A stretch of 32,936 nt of DNA from Patescibacteria group bacterium (GTDB lineage: Bacteria; Patescibacteriota; Patescibacteriia; Patescibacteriales; UBA12465), in the NCBI GenBank assembly GCA_028692765.1, contig JAQUWT010000011.1, positions 1-32,936 of the forward strand, written 5' to 3'. Under the pieces are notes generated by a model. The model saw only the letters and a list, made by a program, of their open reading frames with translations, was not told the DNA's origin and did not search any database. This document shows, one piece after another, positions 6,570 to 14,632 of this stretch (the first letter of the stretch is position 1; every line of letters starts with the position of its first letter). The position numbers and the translations under genes were made by a program.

Positions 6570-7148
6570 ATGAAAATTATCGAACAAATTGGCTTTTCCT
6601 CCGTTTTATTCGATACGCTTTTCGGATTGATTCTTTTTTTCTGCCTAGATTCTTTTTTGGACATCAGGGGTTTTACGCCTTTTGTGTTCTATATTTTTAG
6701 CGTCATTATCTTGGTCCATTGGTGGCTGATTTTTAAATCGGCTGATGACGCTTTTGGCGAAGAAGTTTCAGATTCGGCCCTTGATTTATTGTTTGGCGTT
6801 GTCTATGTAATTTTTATCGAATATATTATTTTAGATGCCAAGGCTTTCGATATGGCAGGTGCAACTTTATTTTTATTAGCCCTTTTGTTTTTAGATTTAG
6901 CTTGGGCCTTGGCTTGGCGTTATATAGGCCAATGGGAAAGCAAGGATAAGAAAAAAATTGCTTCAATGGAAAAAGAATTATCTAATAATATTTGGGTAGA
7001 CTTGATGATAATTCCTCTTTTTGTCTTTTTATTTCTTTTAGCGCCATACTTGCCAGATATTGCCTATTTAATCATTTTTATTGTTTTATATCTGCTATTT
7101 GTCATTTCTACTTTTCGCCATCGGATTATTGATTTAAAAATATTTTAA
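6570..7148 (+). CDS. Multi-pass membrane protein, unknown function
   Basis: 192 aa, about six hydrophobic helices at roughly 10-30, 36-56, 72-90, 96-118, 140-160 and 164-182, with a charged loop (WESKDKKKIASMEKELSNN) between the fourth and fifth. I do not recognise the family and see no catalytic motif. It heads a run of same-strand genes with short gaps (28 nt to the next gene), so co-transcription with the pyrophosphatase and peptidase E genes is plausible. Confidence 0.7.
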   Translation: MKIIEQIGFSSVLFDTLFGLILFFCLDSFLDIRGFTPFVFYIFSVIILVHWWLIFKSADDAFGEEVSDSALDLLFGVVYVIFIEYIILDAKAFDMAGATLFLLALLFLDLAWALAWRYIGQWESKDKKKIASMEKELSNNIWVDLMIIPLFVFLFLLAPYLPDIAYLIIFIVLYLLFVISTFRHRIIDLKIF

Positions 7149-7176
7149 TTGCCGGCTTATTAGCGTAATAATCTTT

Positions 7177-7791
7177 ATGATTTTAATAATGGGCACCAAA
7201 AATCAAGCTAAGGTCGAACAAATCAGAGGAATATTGGAGGCTTTGGATATTGATTTGCAGGTTTTGCCGGCCGGTGAATATGATGAAGCGGCGGAAAATG
7301 CTGATAATGCCGTTGAAAATGCCGCCGCTAAGGCTCGCCATTACTCATCCATTTTAGGTTTGCCTGTTTTGTCAATGGACAATGCTTTATATTTTAAAGA
7401 TTTACCTAATGAAGCCCAGCCCGGAATCAATGTGCGGCGCTTGCCGGGGGCGGGCTCGCGGCCGAGCGATAGCCAGTTGCTACACTATTATAAGGAATTA
7501 GTTGCTTCCTTAGGCGGTCAGGCGGAAGCCTATTGGGAATATGGTTTGGCTTTAGCTTATCCAGATGGGGCTGTCGAAACTGCTCTGGTTCGTTCTCCTC
7601 GCATTTTTGTCAGCCAACCCAGCCTTGCGCTTATTCCGGGCTATCCGTTGGAGTCAATCCAGATAGACCCAAGTTCCGGCATCTATATTGCGGCAATGAA
7701 TGCAGTCGAACGGACAAATTATTGGCAAAAAAGTATCGGCCGGGGCATCCGCAGTTTTATTGAAAATAGTCGATTTTATCAAACTAGATAA
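7177..7791 (+). CDS. Divergent HAM1/RdgB-like non-canonical purine NTP pyrophosphatase
   Basis: 204 aa, the usual length. MGTKNQAKVEQIRGIL gives the TxNxxK substrate loop, and AENADNAVENAAAKA matches the glutamate-rich EEN..KA segment. The normally invariant SDDSGL appears as SMDNAL, keeping one Asp, and the later GFGYDP loop is replaced by SIQIDPSSGIYI. ITPases of this family hydrolyse dITP/XTP to clean the nucleotide pool. The changes around the metal site mean altered substrate range or weak activity is possible. It is 12 nt upstream of the peptidase E gene. Confidence 0.75.
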   Translation: MILIMGTKNQAKVEQIRGILEALDIDLQVLPAGEYDEAAENADNAVENAAAKARHYSSILGLPVLSMDNALYFKDLPNEAQPGINVRRLPGAGSRPSDSQLLHYYKELVASLGGQAEAYWEYGLALAYPDGAVETALVRSPRIFVSQPSLALIPGYPLESIQIDPSSGIYIAAMNAVERTNYWQKSIGRGIRSFIENSRFYQTR

Positions 7792-7803
7792 ATATATAAT
7801 TTT

Positions 7804-8463
7804 ATGAAATTACTTTTAAGCTCCGGCGGTCTGACTAATAATTCTATAGCCGCCGCTTTGGTATCGCTGGCAGGCAAGCCGGCCAAAGAAATCTCAGTCG
7901 CTTTTATTATCACGGCCGCTATGACGGAGACAGGGGATAAAGGCTGGTTAATTGAAGATTTGTCCAATCTCAAAAAACGAGGTTTTAAATCAATAGAAAT
8001 TATTGACATCGCTTCAATTGACAAACATCTTTGGTTGCCGAAGATAGAGGCTGCCGATGTTTTATTTTTCGGCGGCGGTGATAATTATTATTTGATGTCC
8101 TGGCTGGGAACTTCCGGCTTGGCTGGTTTATTGCCCGAATTATTAAAAACAAAAGTTTATGCCGGTATTAGCGCCGGCAGCATGGTGGCGAGCCGGAGCC
8201 TTGATTTGAGTTCTTCCCAGCTGATTTATGATGAAGACTTAGATAGGACGGAAGATGCTGTCGGACTAGGTTTGGTTGATTTTTATTTTTTTCCGCATCT
8301 TAACTCTCCTCATTTCCCGCATGTACGCCAGCCGCAGATTGCCGCTTTTGCTAAAGAACATGGGGAAGCGGTTTACGCCCTTGATGATGATTCCGCTTTA
8401 AAGATAGAAGATGACAGGATTGAATTGATAAGCGAGGGGAAAAGCTTGATTTTTAATAATTAG
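7804..8463 (+). CDS. pepE: Peptidase E-like serine peptidase (family S51)
   Basis: 219 aa. The class I glutamine amidotransferase-like fold is shown by LLLSSGGL at the N-terminus, ADVLFFGGGDNYYLMSWL, and the nucleophile elbow YAGISAGSMVASRSL with Ser123, followed by LGLVDFYFFPHLNSPHFPHV, where the catalytic His is expected. S51 peptidases cleave Asp-Xaa dipeptides in the cytoplasm; cyanophycinase is the related exopeptidase for cyanophycin. An ATP-grasp enzyme of cyanophycin-synthetase type lies 1.3 kb upstream, a suggestive but unproven link. TATAAT at 7794-7799 precedes the ATG closely. Confidence 0.85.
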   Translation: MKLLLSSGGLTNNSIAAALVSLAGKPAKEISVAFIITAAMTETGDKGWLIEDLSNLKKRGFKSIEIIDIASIDKHLWLPKIEAADVLFFGGGDNYYLMSWLGTSGLAGLLPELLKTKVYAGISAGSMVASRSLDLSSSQLIYDEDLDRTEDAVGLGLVDFYFFPHLNSPHFPHVRQPQIAAFAKEHGEAVYALDDDSALKIEDDRIELISEGKSLIFNN

Positions 8464-8488
8464 TATTTATAAATTTAATTATTATCTT

Positions 8489-8659
8489 ATGTCTCACGAG
8501 ATTGAAGCCGATTTCGTTTATAGCTGGGAAAATGAAAATTCTCAATGTCAGCGTTGCAGCAGTTTTCAAATTATGGAAGATGGCAAGGGTTTTTGCACGG
8601 AAGCGCAAGCAGAAGTGCCGGCCGACGCCCATTGCGATTTTTTCCAATCCGTAGATTAA
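8489..8659 (+). CDS. Small four-cysteine protein
   Basis: 56 aa (MSHEIEADFV ... FFQSVD) from the ATG at 8489 to the TAA at 8657. Cysteines fall at 20, 23, 36 and 49, spaced CxxC-12-C-12-C, compatible with a small zinc- or iron-binding knuckle. The protein is acidic with no membrane segment. It begins 25 nt after pepE and ends before a strong terminator, so it is probably the last gene of that transcript. No function is known to me. The regular cysteine spacing and placement support a real gene. Confidence 0.65.
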   Translation: MSHEIEADFVYSWENENSQCQRCSSFQIMEDGKGFCTEAQAEVPADAHCDFFQSVD

Positions 8660-8687
8660 TTCTTTATTATTTTCACCAGTGATTATA

Positions 8688-8718
8688 AAAAAACTATTCT
8701 TTGCCGGAATAGTTTTTT
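8688..8718. terminator. Bidirectional terminator
   Basis: AAAAAACTATTC (8688-8699) pairs with GAATAGTTTTTT (8707-8718), with A/T tracts on both sides, between the convergent small-protein and MATE genes. Confidence 0.85.
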
Positions 8719-8743
8719 GCTATATATTTTGCGCTTGCTAAAT

Positions 8744-10099
8744 CTAGCAATCGCTGGGGATGGTCGTTTCCGCTTCTATCTCTCTGCCGATTTGATTATT
8801 CAGCTGTTCGGCTGCCGAGATTAAAGTCTTTTGGTGCCAGTGGCTCCGTTTAAAGACTATCAGATACATTACTACGGAGATGGCGCCGCTAGCCGGAAAA
8901 GCCAGCCACAAACCGTCTAGGCCGAGATTGGTGAAGCGGGAGAATATATAAATCAAAGGAATTTGGATTAGCCAAGTGGAAATCAGGGTCAGGCTCATCG
9001 CCGTTTTAGTGCTGCCAGCTGCTTGCAGAGTGCTGCCAATAATAATTTGGAAGCCAATCAGGCCGAAGATGGGGGCAATAAAATGGAGATAATGCGCTCC
9101 GGCGGCAATCACGGCCGGATCATTGGGCACAAAAAATTTAATCAGATATGGCGCTAAGATAAAACTGATTAGACCTAAGATGCTAAAAGCGATGATAGCT
9201 ATTTTCAGGCTGAGATGGGCGGTTTTTTTGGCAATTTCTTTCTGGTTGGCACCCAGATAACGGCCGACTAAAGCGGCATTCGCCCCTGCCAAGCCGAAGG
9301 AAGTCATCAGCATCAATTGCAAGATATTGGTGCCGACACCGTAGGCGGCGACGGCCAAGGTGCCGAAACCGGCAATTAAGGAAGTGATGACAGTGAGGCT
9401 CAAACTTCGCGCCGATTGCTCGACGGAAGCTGGTAATCCCAGCAGGAAAGCTTTTTTAATAAAAGCAAAATCAGGTTTAAAATCGTGCCAATGTAAATGA
9501 ATGCCGTGTTTGCCGGAGAATAACAGAATCAGCCCAATAATGGCAGCGATGCTTTGGGTCCCCAATGTCGCCATAGCGACGCCGGCTACACCCAGGGCGG
9601 GGATTGGTCCGAAGCCGAACATAAACAGGGGATCGAGCGCAAAATTTAAGATGACCGTAAAGATAACTACGTAAAAAGGCAGTTGAGGGCGGCCGATGCT
9701 GCGCATGATTGATTGGAAGATGAAGAAAGAGAAGTTGAAGATAAGGCCAAGGAAGGCGATGCGCAGATAGGCCTGAGAGTCGACAACAATAGAGGCATCC
9801 GTGCCCAGCAGCTTTAAAATTCCGGGAGTGCCGAGATAGCCGATAAAGCTGAAAAGCAGGGAAACGGCGACGACCATCAACATCGTCTGGGCGGCCGCTT
9901 GACCGAGCATTTTTTCATTTTTAGCGCCAAAATACTGGGCGGTCAGGGTCGAACCGGCGATGGCCAGCCCCACACCGACGCTGACCATAAAAAATAGCAC
10001 CGGCATACTCATCGCGACCGCGGCCACTGCTTTCTCGCCTAAGCGCCCGACCCAGAAAGCGTCGGTAAATTGATAGGCGATTTGAAAAAACTGGGCCAA
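8744..10099 (-). CDS. MATE family efflux transporter (intact frame; N-terminus displaced by a frameshift)
   Basis: The open frame gives 451 aa with about 12 TM helices in two similar halves, and MATE signatures such as AQFFQIAYQFTDAFWVGRLG, GVGLAIAGSTLTAQYFGAKN and GANAALVGRYLGANQKEIAK. MATE proteins export cationic drugs and metabolites by Na+ or H+ antiport. The frame starts only at a TTG inside what should be TM helix 1; the missing residues are found upstream in another frame (see 10100-10164). If the frameshift is real the protein lacks part of helix 1 or must start internally. The gene follows dUF389 by 10 nt, suggesting one transcript. Confidence 0.9.
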   Translation of the reverse strand: MAQFFQIAYQFTDAFWVGRLGEKAVAAVAMSMPVLFFMVSVGVGLAIAGSTLTAQYFGAKNEKMLGQAAAQTMLMVVAVSLLFSFIGYLGTPGILKLLGTDASIVVDSQAYLRIAFLGLIFNFSFFIFQSIMRSIGRPQLPFYVVIFTVILNFALDPLFMFGFGPIPALGVAGVAMATLGTQSIAAIIGLILLFSGKHGIHLHWHDFKPDFAFIKKAFLLGLPASVEQSARSLSLTVITSLIAGFGTLAVAAYGVGTNILQLMLMTSFGLAGANAALVGRYLGANQKEIAKKTAHLSLKIAIIAFSILGLISFILAPYLIKFFVPNDPAVIAAGAHYLHFIAPIFGLIGFQIIIGSTLQAAGSTKTAMSLTLISTWLIQIPLIYIFSRFTNLGLDGLWLAFPASGAISVVMYLIVFKRSHWHQKTLISAAEQLNNQIGREIEAETTIPSDC

Positions 10100-10164
10100 G
10101 ATGATGGGGCGGCCAATTTAAGCAGAGTTGTTAAAAGTGAATTATTGTTTTTATTTGTATCCAT
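10100..10164 (-). pseudogene. Out-of-frame true N-terminus of the MATE gene
   Basis: From the ATG at 10164 the minus strand reads MDTNKNNNSLLTTLLKLAAP, then leaves frame at a run of four C residues (plus-strand G 10106-10109). One more C would continue as IILAQFFQ, exactly the MATE helix 1 sequence, giving a 473-aa protein. It is either a one-base deletion in the organism or a homopolymer error in the assembly. Confidence 0.8.
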
Positions 10165-10174
10165 AGCCGATGGT

Positions 10175-10867
10175 TTATGATGCGTTATCTTCCTGTTTTA
10201 CTTCCGCCAATACTTTTTTTTCAGCATTATGGAATTTAAGGACGGTGAAGATAATGAGGCTGCCGGCGATAATGCCGGCGACATTGAATAAGTATGTTTT
10301 GATGGCGCCGATAAAGATATTATAATCCAAGGCCGCCAAACCGAAGCCGGCAATAACTAGCGGCGGCACTAAAGTGACAGTAATGGCAACTCCGGCTAGA
10401 TTATTTACTAAATTCTTTTTAGCCCAGGTAAGACTGGCGGCGGCGCCGGCCATGGCGGCAATGAGAATATCAAAGCCGTTAGCTCCTATTTTCTGCATCA
10501 ATTCTATTTCATTGGTGCGGAATGGAAAAACTAGACCGAAAATCATTGAAACCAGGAGGGATAAGATTGTGGTGATGAGAAATACCTTAAGGGAGCGCCA
10601 AGCCACTTTGCCGTTAAGGATAATAATCGACAGAGAAATGGCTAAAACTGGCGAGAGCAAGGGGGCGACCAGCATGCCGCCGATTAACAGGACGATATTA
10701 TTTTTTAACAATCCGGCCATGACAATAAAAAGGGAAATGATTAGGAGAAAATAAAATTCCCCCTTTAGACTGGAACTGTTTATTAATTCATGAAAAAAAT
10801 CGTTGCGTTCGCTGCGGCTGAGATTAAATGCACTGGCCGGTCGGCGTCCTTTGAAAAAATTAAGCAT
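10175..10867 (-). CDS. DUF389 family membrane protein
   Basis: 230 aa with about six TM helices. The family hallmark GGMLVAPLLSPVLAISLSII (about 63-82) is present, as are AAMAGAAASLTWAKKNLVNN and VAITVTLVPPLVIAGFGLAA. DUF389 (TIGR00341-like) proteins are widespread bacterial membrane proteins of unresolved function. The N-terminal cytosolic half found in longer members is missing, which matches short DUF389 forms. Start is ATG at 10867. It leads a minus-strand pair with the MATE gene. Confidence 0.88.
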   Translation of the reverse strand: MLNFFKGRRPASAFNLSRSERNDFFHELINSSSLKGEFYFLLIISLFIVMAGLLKNNIVLLIGGMLVAPLLSPVLAISLSIIILNGKVAWRSLKVFLITTILSLLVSMIFGLVFPFRTNEIELMQKIGANGFDILIAAMAGAAASLTWAKKNLVNNLAGVAITVTLVPPLVIAGFGLAALDYNIFIGAIKTYLFNVAGIIAGSLIIFTVLKFHNAEKKVLAEVKQEDNAS

Positions 10868-10963
10868 ATTTTTATATTTTTATCTTATGTCTATTGTAAA
10901 GTTTTTCACCGCAATATACAAGTATGATTCATTTTTATGTTTTTTAATTTTAATAATGATATT

Positions 10964-10991
10964 TTGTTTTTTTGTAAATAGATGATATAAT
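10964..10991 (+). promoter_or_regulatory. Promoter of the secreted repeat protein gene
   Basis: TTGTTT (10964-10969), a 16-nt spacer and TATAAT (10986-10991). The leader of about 37 nt is almost pure A/T, with the inverted repeat AAATTAAT/ATTAATTT. Confidence 0.65.
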
Positions 10992-11034
10992 TTTAAATAG
11001 CTAAATTAATAAAAATTAATTTAATTAAAATCAT

Positions 11035-11829
11035 ATGAAAAAAATGCTCACTTTAGCCGTTTTAGCGGCTATCGGTTTGGCTATTTTTGGTTTTGCTCCG
11101 GTTAAGGCCGATGATACTGATACCAACATTAGTACCAGCGCCGGTGCTTTAGAAAAAATTCTTTCTCCTGATCAAATTAAGTACTTTAAGGTGATTAAGA
11201 AAGAGAATGGTTCTTTATACGGCATCCGCTTGTCTGCTGCCGTTAAGAATCAAACTACCGAGCAGGCCGGTTCCGACGCTAAGGAAAATTTAAGCACCGC
11301 TAAGGCCCAATTAGAGAAAATTTTAGCGCCCCAGTTCATCAGTCTTTACGAGAAAATTCAAAAAATAGGCAATTCTTTGTGGGGGGTAAAGAAATCAACC
11401 GATGATACGAGCGATGAAGTAAAGCTGGTATTATCACCGCGCCTGGTTACTTCAGCGATGATTGAGTGTGTTTCTGCGGCTATCGATAAAAAAGACGAGG
11501 CTTTAAAGAATAGAATTACTGTAAGCGCAGAAGCGGTCAATGCCGCTATTGGCGTGCGCGGCGAATGCCAAAAATCAGCTATCAAGACGACCGATAATCA
11601 GGCGGCCGCACTCCAAGTTTGTGTGAAGGATTTTCGCGCCAAGAGCGAGGAAATCATGAAACAATCTAAGGCCGAGCAGCAGATAATTTGGAAGGCTTAT
11701 CAAGCAGATTTAAAAGAATGTTCTGCTCTGGATGCAACTGTTAGTAGCGAGGAAGAAGGCGACGAATTTTTAGAGTTAATGATTGAAGATGGCGGCAGCG
11801 CTTCCATGGAAGCAGTATTGAATCAATAA
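11035..11829 (+). CDS. Secreted helical protein with tandem repeats and four cysteines
   Basis: 264 aa. Signal peptide MKKMLTLAVLAAIGLAIFGF with cleavage likely after VKA (about 25). Two related repeats follow: LEKILSPDQIKYFKVIKKEN ending GSLYGIRLS (about 39-68) and LEKILAPQFISLYEKIQKIG ending NSLWGVKKS (about 86-115). The C-terminal half is helical with four cysteines, each in a similar setting (IEC, GEC, QVC, KEC), which could form two disulfides outside the cell. I know no function for it. The sequence suggests a surface or periplasm-like protein. It is monocistronic, with its own promoter and terminator. Confidence 0.75.
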   Translation: MKKMLTLAVLAAIGLAIFGFAPVKADDTDTNISTSAGALEKILSPDQIKYFKVIKKENGSLYGIRLSAAVKNQTTEQAGSDAKENLSTAKAQLEKILAPQFISLYEKIQKIGNSLWGVKKSTDDTSDEVKLVLSPRLVTSAMIECVSAAIDKKDEALKNRITVSAEAVNAAIGVRGECQKSAIKTTDNQAAALQVCVKDFRAKSEEIMKQSKAEQQIIWKAYQADLKECSALDATVSSEEEGDEFLELMIEDGGSASMEAVLNQ

Positions 11830-11832
11830 AAA

Positions 11833-11874
11833 AATCAAAAAAGAGGTTCAAATTATTGAGCCTCTTTTTTGATT
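11833..11874. terminator. Bidirectional terminator
   Basis: A 14-bp stem AATCAAAAAAGAGG / CCTCTTTTTTGATT continues inward through TTCAA/TTGAG to a 4-nt loop. It lies between the convergent repeat-protein and LamG genes. Confidence 0.9.
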
Positions 11875-11880
11875 GTTTAG

Positions 11881-14484
11881 CTATTGCAAACCGTTTAAGA
11901 TAGTGCCGTTTTTGCCCCGGCCCCGGTCATAAAGAGATTGAATCTCTTCATCGGAGAGAACGCGGTTATATACCTTTAAGTCCGATACCGTCCCTTTGGC
12001 TGAAACCGTGCTGGAGTTTCTAGCGCCGATAATAAATTTATTGGGAAAGTTGAAGGTACCGTTGTTTCTTGCCTGGCTGGCTGTTTGCAAGACTCCGTTT
12101 ACATAGGGGCGGATAAAATTTCTCGAGGAATAGGTTATAACCAGATTTATCCATTCATTAGCATTCCAAATAGGTTGTTCCCATTCGAACCTTAAATAGG
12201 AAGGTCCCGGTTGCTGCATATATAAGACATTGTCATAGGGATTACCGCAGCAGCTTCGCAGGGCTAATTCAAAGCTATTATCGACCCAAGATGCCCCGGT
12301 TGAATATAATATACTATTTCTATTGGCATCTGTGGAACTGTAGATTGGTTTATACCAAATAGAAATCGTGCCTTCCTCATTGGGCACTTGCAAGTCTGTT
12401 TCAATTCTTTGCCCGGTGGCGCTGAGCAGGGTTCCATCCGTACTGACGCTACCGCCGTAATTTTGGCCGTCATGAGAATAAGGAGTGTTGTCGGTCATTA
12501 TCTGAGAGCCGATGGCGCTGCTCTTTGTATATTTTGAAGTTAAAGGCATGTCTAAAATCAAGCCTTTATTTAGAGAGCCTGAAGAAATTTTTGTTTTATT
12601 CTGTTCGTACAATGACTTAATTTCTTCCGTTGAGAGGGTGCGGTTATATGCCCGCACTTCCGCTAGCGAACCGTTGAAAAAATCAGATAGGCTAGTGCGC
12701 CCCATATAAATATGACTGCCATCAACCGTGACCGGAAAGACGCTCGGCGTTCCTGGTTCGCCGTTAACATAGTAGTTGCCGCCGGATTTAACGACATGAG
12801 TCCATGCGGTTCCCGGGAAGGGGGCATACCAGAAAGACAGGCTGGTGGGAGCTTCCGGCAAAACGGCTTCAACAGCATCACCATAGGAATCATAGCCGTT
12901 TAATAAGTCTTGGATTGATGGTTCGCTACCGTCCACTACGTCCATGCGCGGATAAACGGTGTAATGGATGACACCTTCGGCGTTGGCTTGATAAATGGCT
13001 AAGGTCCGCCCTCTGGCGGTGGTTGTTTCCGGCGCCCATTTATAATCAGCGCTGGTATTGGCAAATTTTCCGTCGGTAGTATATAAACCAGAATCGGAAT
13101 GGCGGTCTGTTCCGCTATAATTGTAGGGAAATACATGTCCGACTACTAATACCCATTGCCCCTCAGGCAGATAGCTTGATGTCGGAATATTGGTAGTGCT
13201 CCAAAAATAAGGGTTAGTATTATAGGTACCGGCACTTAAGTTGATGACTCCATTAGTCGAACCATAGCCGTTTAAACCGGCGTAGTAACGGCCATAAGTA
13301 GCTTCGCCGCTGCTGACCGATTTTTCCCACCAGGAAAAACGATATAGTTTAGTATTATCGATAGGCTGTGCACTTGCGTATATGCCGGCATTAAGCGATG
13401 AGCTTTGCCAGACAGGCACTTTTCTTCCCCATGGATCTTCGGCAATAATGCGCGTATTATTGGCGGCAAGATTATATATGCCAAAAGGCCCGATGGCGCC
13501 TGTTTGCCCCTCTTTCCAGAGGCGGTAGTTGAGAAGGAGAGGCGGTTCGTCATCATTAATTTTTACCGCTTTGCCTTCTTGGCCATTGCGGTCAAATACT
13601 GGGTCGGCTCCGTAATTAATACCGCTGTTGCCATAAGCGGAGCGGTCGCTAGCCGTATTATTGCCGGCATCAAGGCTGCTTGCATCTAGGGGCCAATAAC
13701 CGATTAGGCCTTTTTCTAGAGAGGAGCTTTGAATTTTAGTTTTTGAAGAATTATATAAGTCTTTAATTTCTGTTTCCGAGAGGGCGCGGTTATATATTTT
13801 AGCATTAGCAAAATCGCCGCCTATCCAGTCCCATGAGCCGGATAAGTAGAGGGCGCTTGTGCCGTAGCTAATGCTGCCGGTGACGGTTTGGCATTCTTGT
13901 TTTGCCCCGTTAAAATAAATACATTGTTGTTTGCTGCTATTATCAAAGGTGCCGGTAAGATATATCCATTCATCCCAATTTACTTTTTTAGTGCCGAAAT
14001 ATTGTCCCGACAACCCATTAAGTCCCCATTTAAAAGTGCGGTCGGCGTTTATTTCCGTGGTGAATCCGTACCAGCTGGTAAAAATTACGTGCCTTTTGTT
14101 AATATTTTGCGGTTTATACCAGAAACTGACGGTAATTGAAGCACTTTTATAGCTGGAATTATGAGGGATAACTATTTCGTCGTTAGTACTGGTAAAACTC
14201 ATTGCCTTATTGCTTTGTCCGTTTTTGTCGGCTGTAAAAACGGCCGGATTGGTGGAGATGGCATTATTGCCGCTGCCACTTTTATCGGCGAAAGTTCTGG
14301 TGCCTGAATTATAATTGTCTTGGCTGAAATCTATATCAAGAACCAAGCCGTTTTTATTATCATTGATTCCATAAGCAAAAACTAGGCTGGCGGCGGTAAC
14401 AATGCCAACCATTAAAAAAGGCAGAGCGATTACTTTTAAACGCTGATTGGCTTTTTTCCACTTTTTGACGATAAATTTTCTCAT
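11881..14484 (-). CDS. Large exported protein with three LamG-like jelly-roll domains
   Basis: 867 aa from the ATG at 14484 (MRKFIVKKWKKANQRLKVIA). Earlier in-frame codons fall inside the -10 element, so this start is preferred. One N-terminal TM or signal helix at about 19-37 is followed by three concanavalin A/LamG-type domains (about 46-245, 260-635, 645-855). Each ends with a variant of the same motif: AKIYNRALSETEIKDLY, AEVRAYNRTLSTEEIKSLY, SDLKVYNRVLSDEEIQSLY. The second domain holds an insert of about 220 residues with RFSWWEKSVSSGEATYGRYY and GQWVLVVGHVFPYNYSGTD. LamG_3 domains usually bind sugars or calcium, so adhesion to a surface or host is likely. The C-terminus has no sorting motif. 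Confidence 0.88.
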   Translation of the reverse strand: MRKFIVKKWKKANQRLKVIALPFLMVGIVTAASLVFAYGINDNKNGLVLDIDFSQDNYNSGTRTFADKSGSGNNAISTNPAVFTADKNGQSNKAMSFTSTNDEIVIPHNSSYKSASITVSFWYKPQNINKRHVIFTSWYGFTTEINADRTFKWGLNGLSGQYFGTKKVNWDEWIYLTGTFDNSSKQQCIYFNGAKQECQTVTGSISYGTSALYLSGSWDWIGGDFANAKIYNRALSETEIKDLYNSSKTKIQSSSLEKGLIGYWPLDASSLDAGNNTASDRSAYGNSGINYGADPVFDRNGQEGKAVKINDDEPPLLLNYRLWKEGQTGAIGPFGIYNLAANNTRIIAEDPWGRKVPVWQSSSLNAGIYASAQPIDNTKLYRFSWWEKSVSSGEATYGRYYAGLNGYGSTNGVINLSAGTYNTNPYFWSTTNIPTSSYLPEGQWVLVVGHVFPYNYSGTDRHSDSGLYTTDGKFANTSADYKWAPETTTARGRTLAIYQANAEGVIHYTVYPRMDVVDGSEPSIQDLLNGYDSYGDAVEAVLPEAPTSLSFWYAPFPGTAWTHVVKSGGNYYVNGEPGTPSVFPVTVDGSHIYMGRTSLSDFFNGSLAEVRAYNRTLSTEEIKSLYEQNKTKISSGSLNKGLILDMPLTSKYTKSSAIGSQIMTDNTPYSHDGQNYGGSVSTDGTLLSATGQRIETDLQVPNEEGTISIWYKPIYSSTDANRNSILYSTGASWVDNSFELALRSCCGNPYDNVLYMQQPGPSYLRFEWEQPIWNANEWINLVITYSSRNFIRPYVNGVLQTASQARNNGTFNFPNKFIIGARNSSTVSAKGTVSDLKVYNRVLSDEEIQSLYDRGRGKNGTILNGLQ

Positions 14485-14490
14485 TTTAAC

Positions 14491-14499
14491 ATTATAGCA
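14491..14499 (-). promoter_or_regulatory. Extended -10 for a leaderless LamG transcript
   Basis: On the minus strand, TGC-TATAAT (TATAAT at 14496-14491) is followed by 6 nt (GTTAAA) and then ATG at 14484. Initiation 7 nt after the -10 would fall on the A of the start codon. Confidence 0.7.
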
Positions 14500-14548
14500 A
14501 ATATTCAAAGATTAGTAATAATTTACAGATTCTCAGTTTTAGCAGCCT

Positions 14549-14577
14549 TTGAATTTTTTTGATATTATTGTTATGAT
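14549..14577 (+). promoter_or_regulatory. Promoter of the malic enzyme operon
   Basis: TTGAAT (14549-14554), a 17-nt spacer, and TATGAT (14572-14577) preceded by TG-T. The leader of about 49 nt contains CCGG-TTTCTT-AAGAAA-GAG-CCGG, an imperfect hairpin. Confidence 0.65.
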
Positions 14578-14632
14578 TAATTGACTTAATAATTTATCTC
14601 CGGTTTCTTAAGAAAGAGCCGGTTTTCTTCAT

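Noticed and set aside
13888-14152. Plus-strand ORFs inside the LamG gene
   Set aside because: Shadows of the conserved minus-strand repeats with no start signal or family match.
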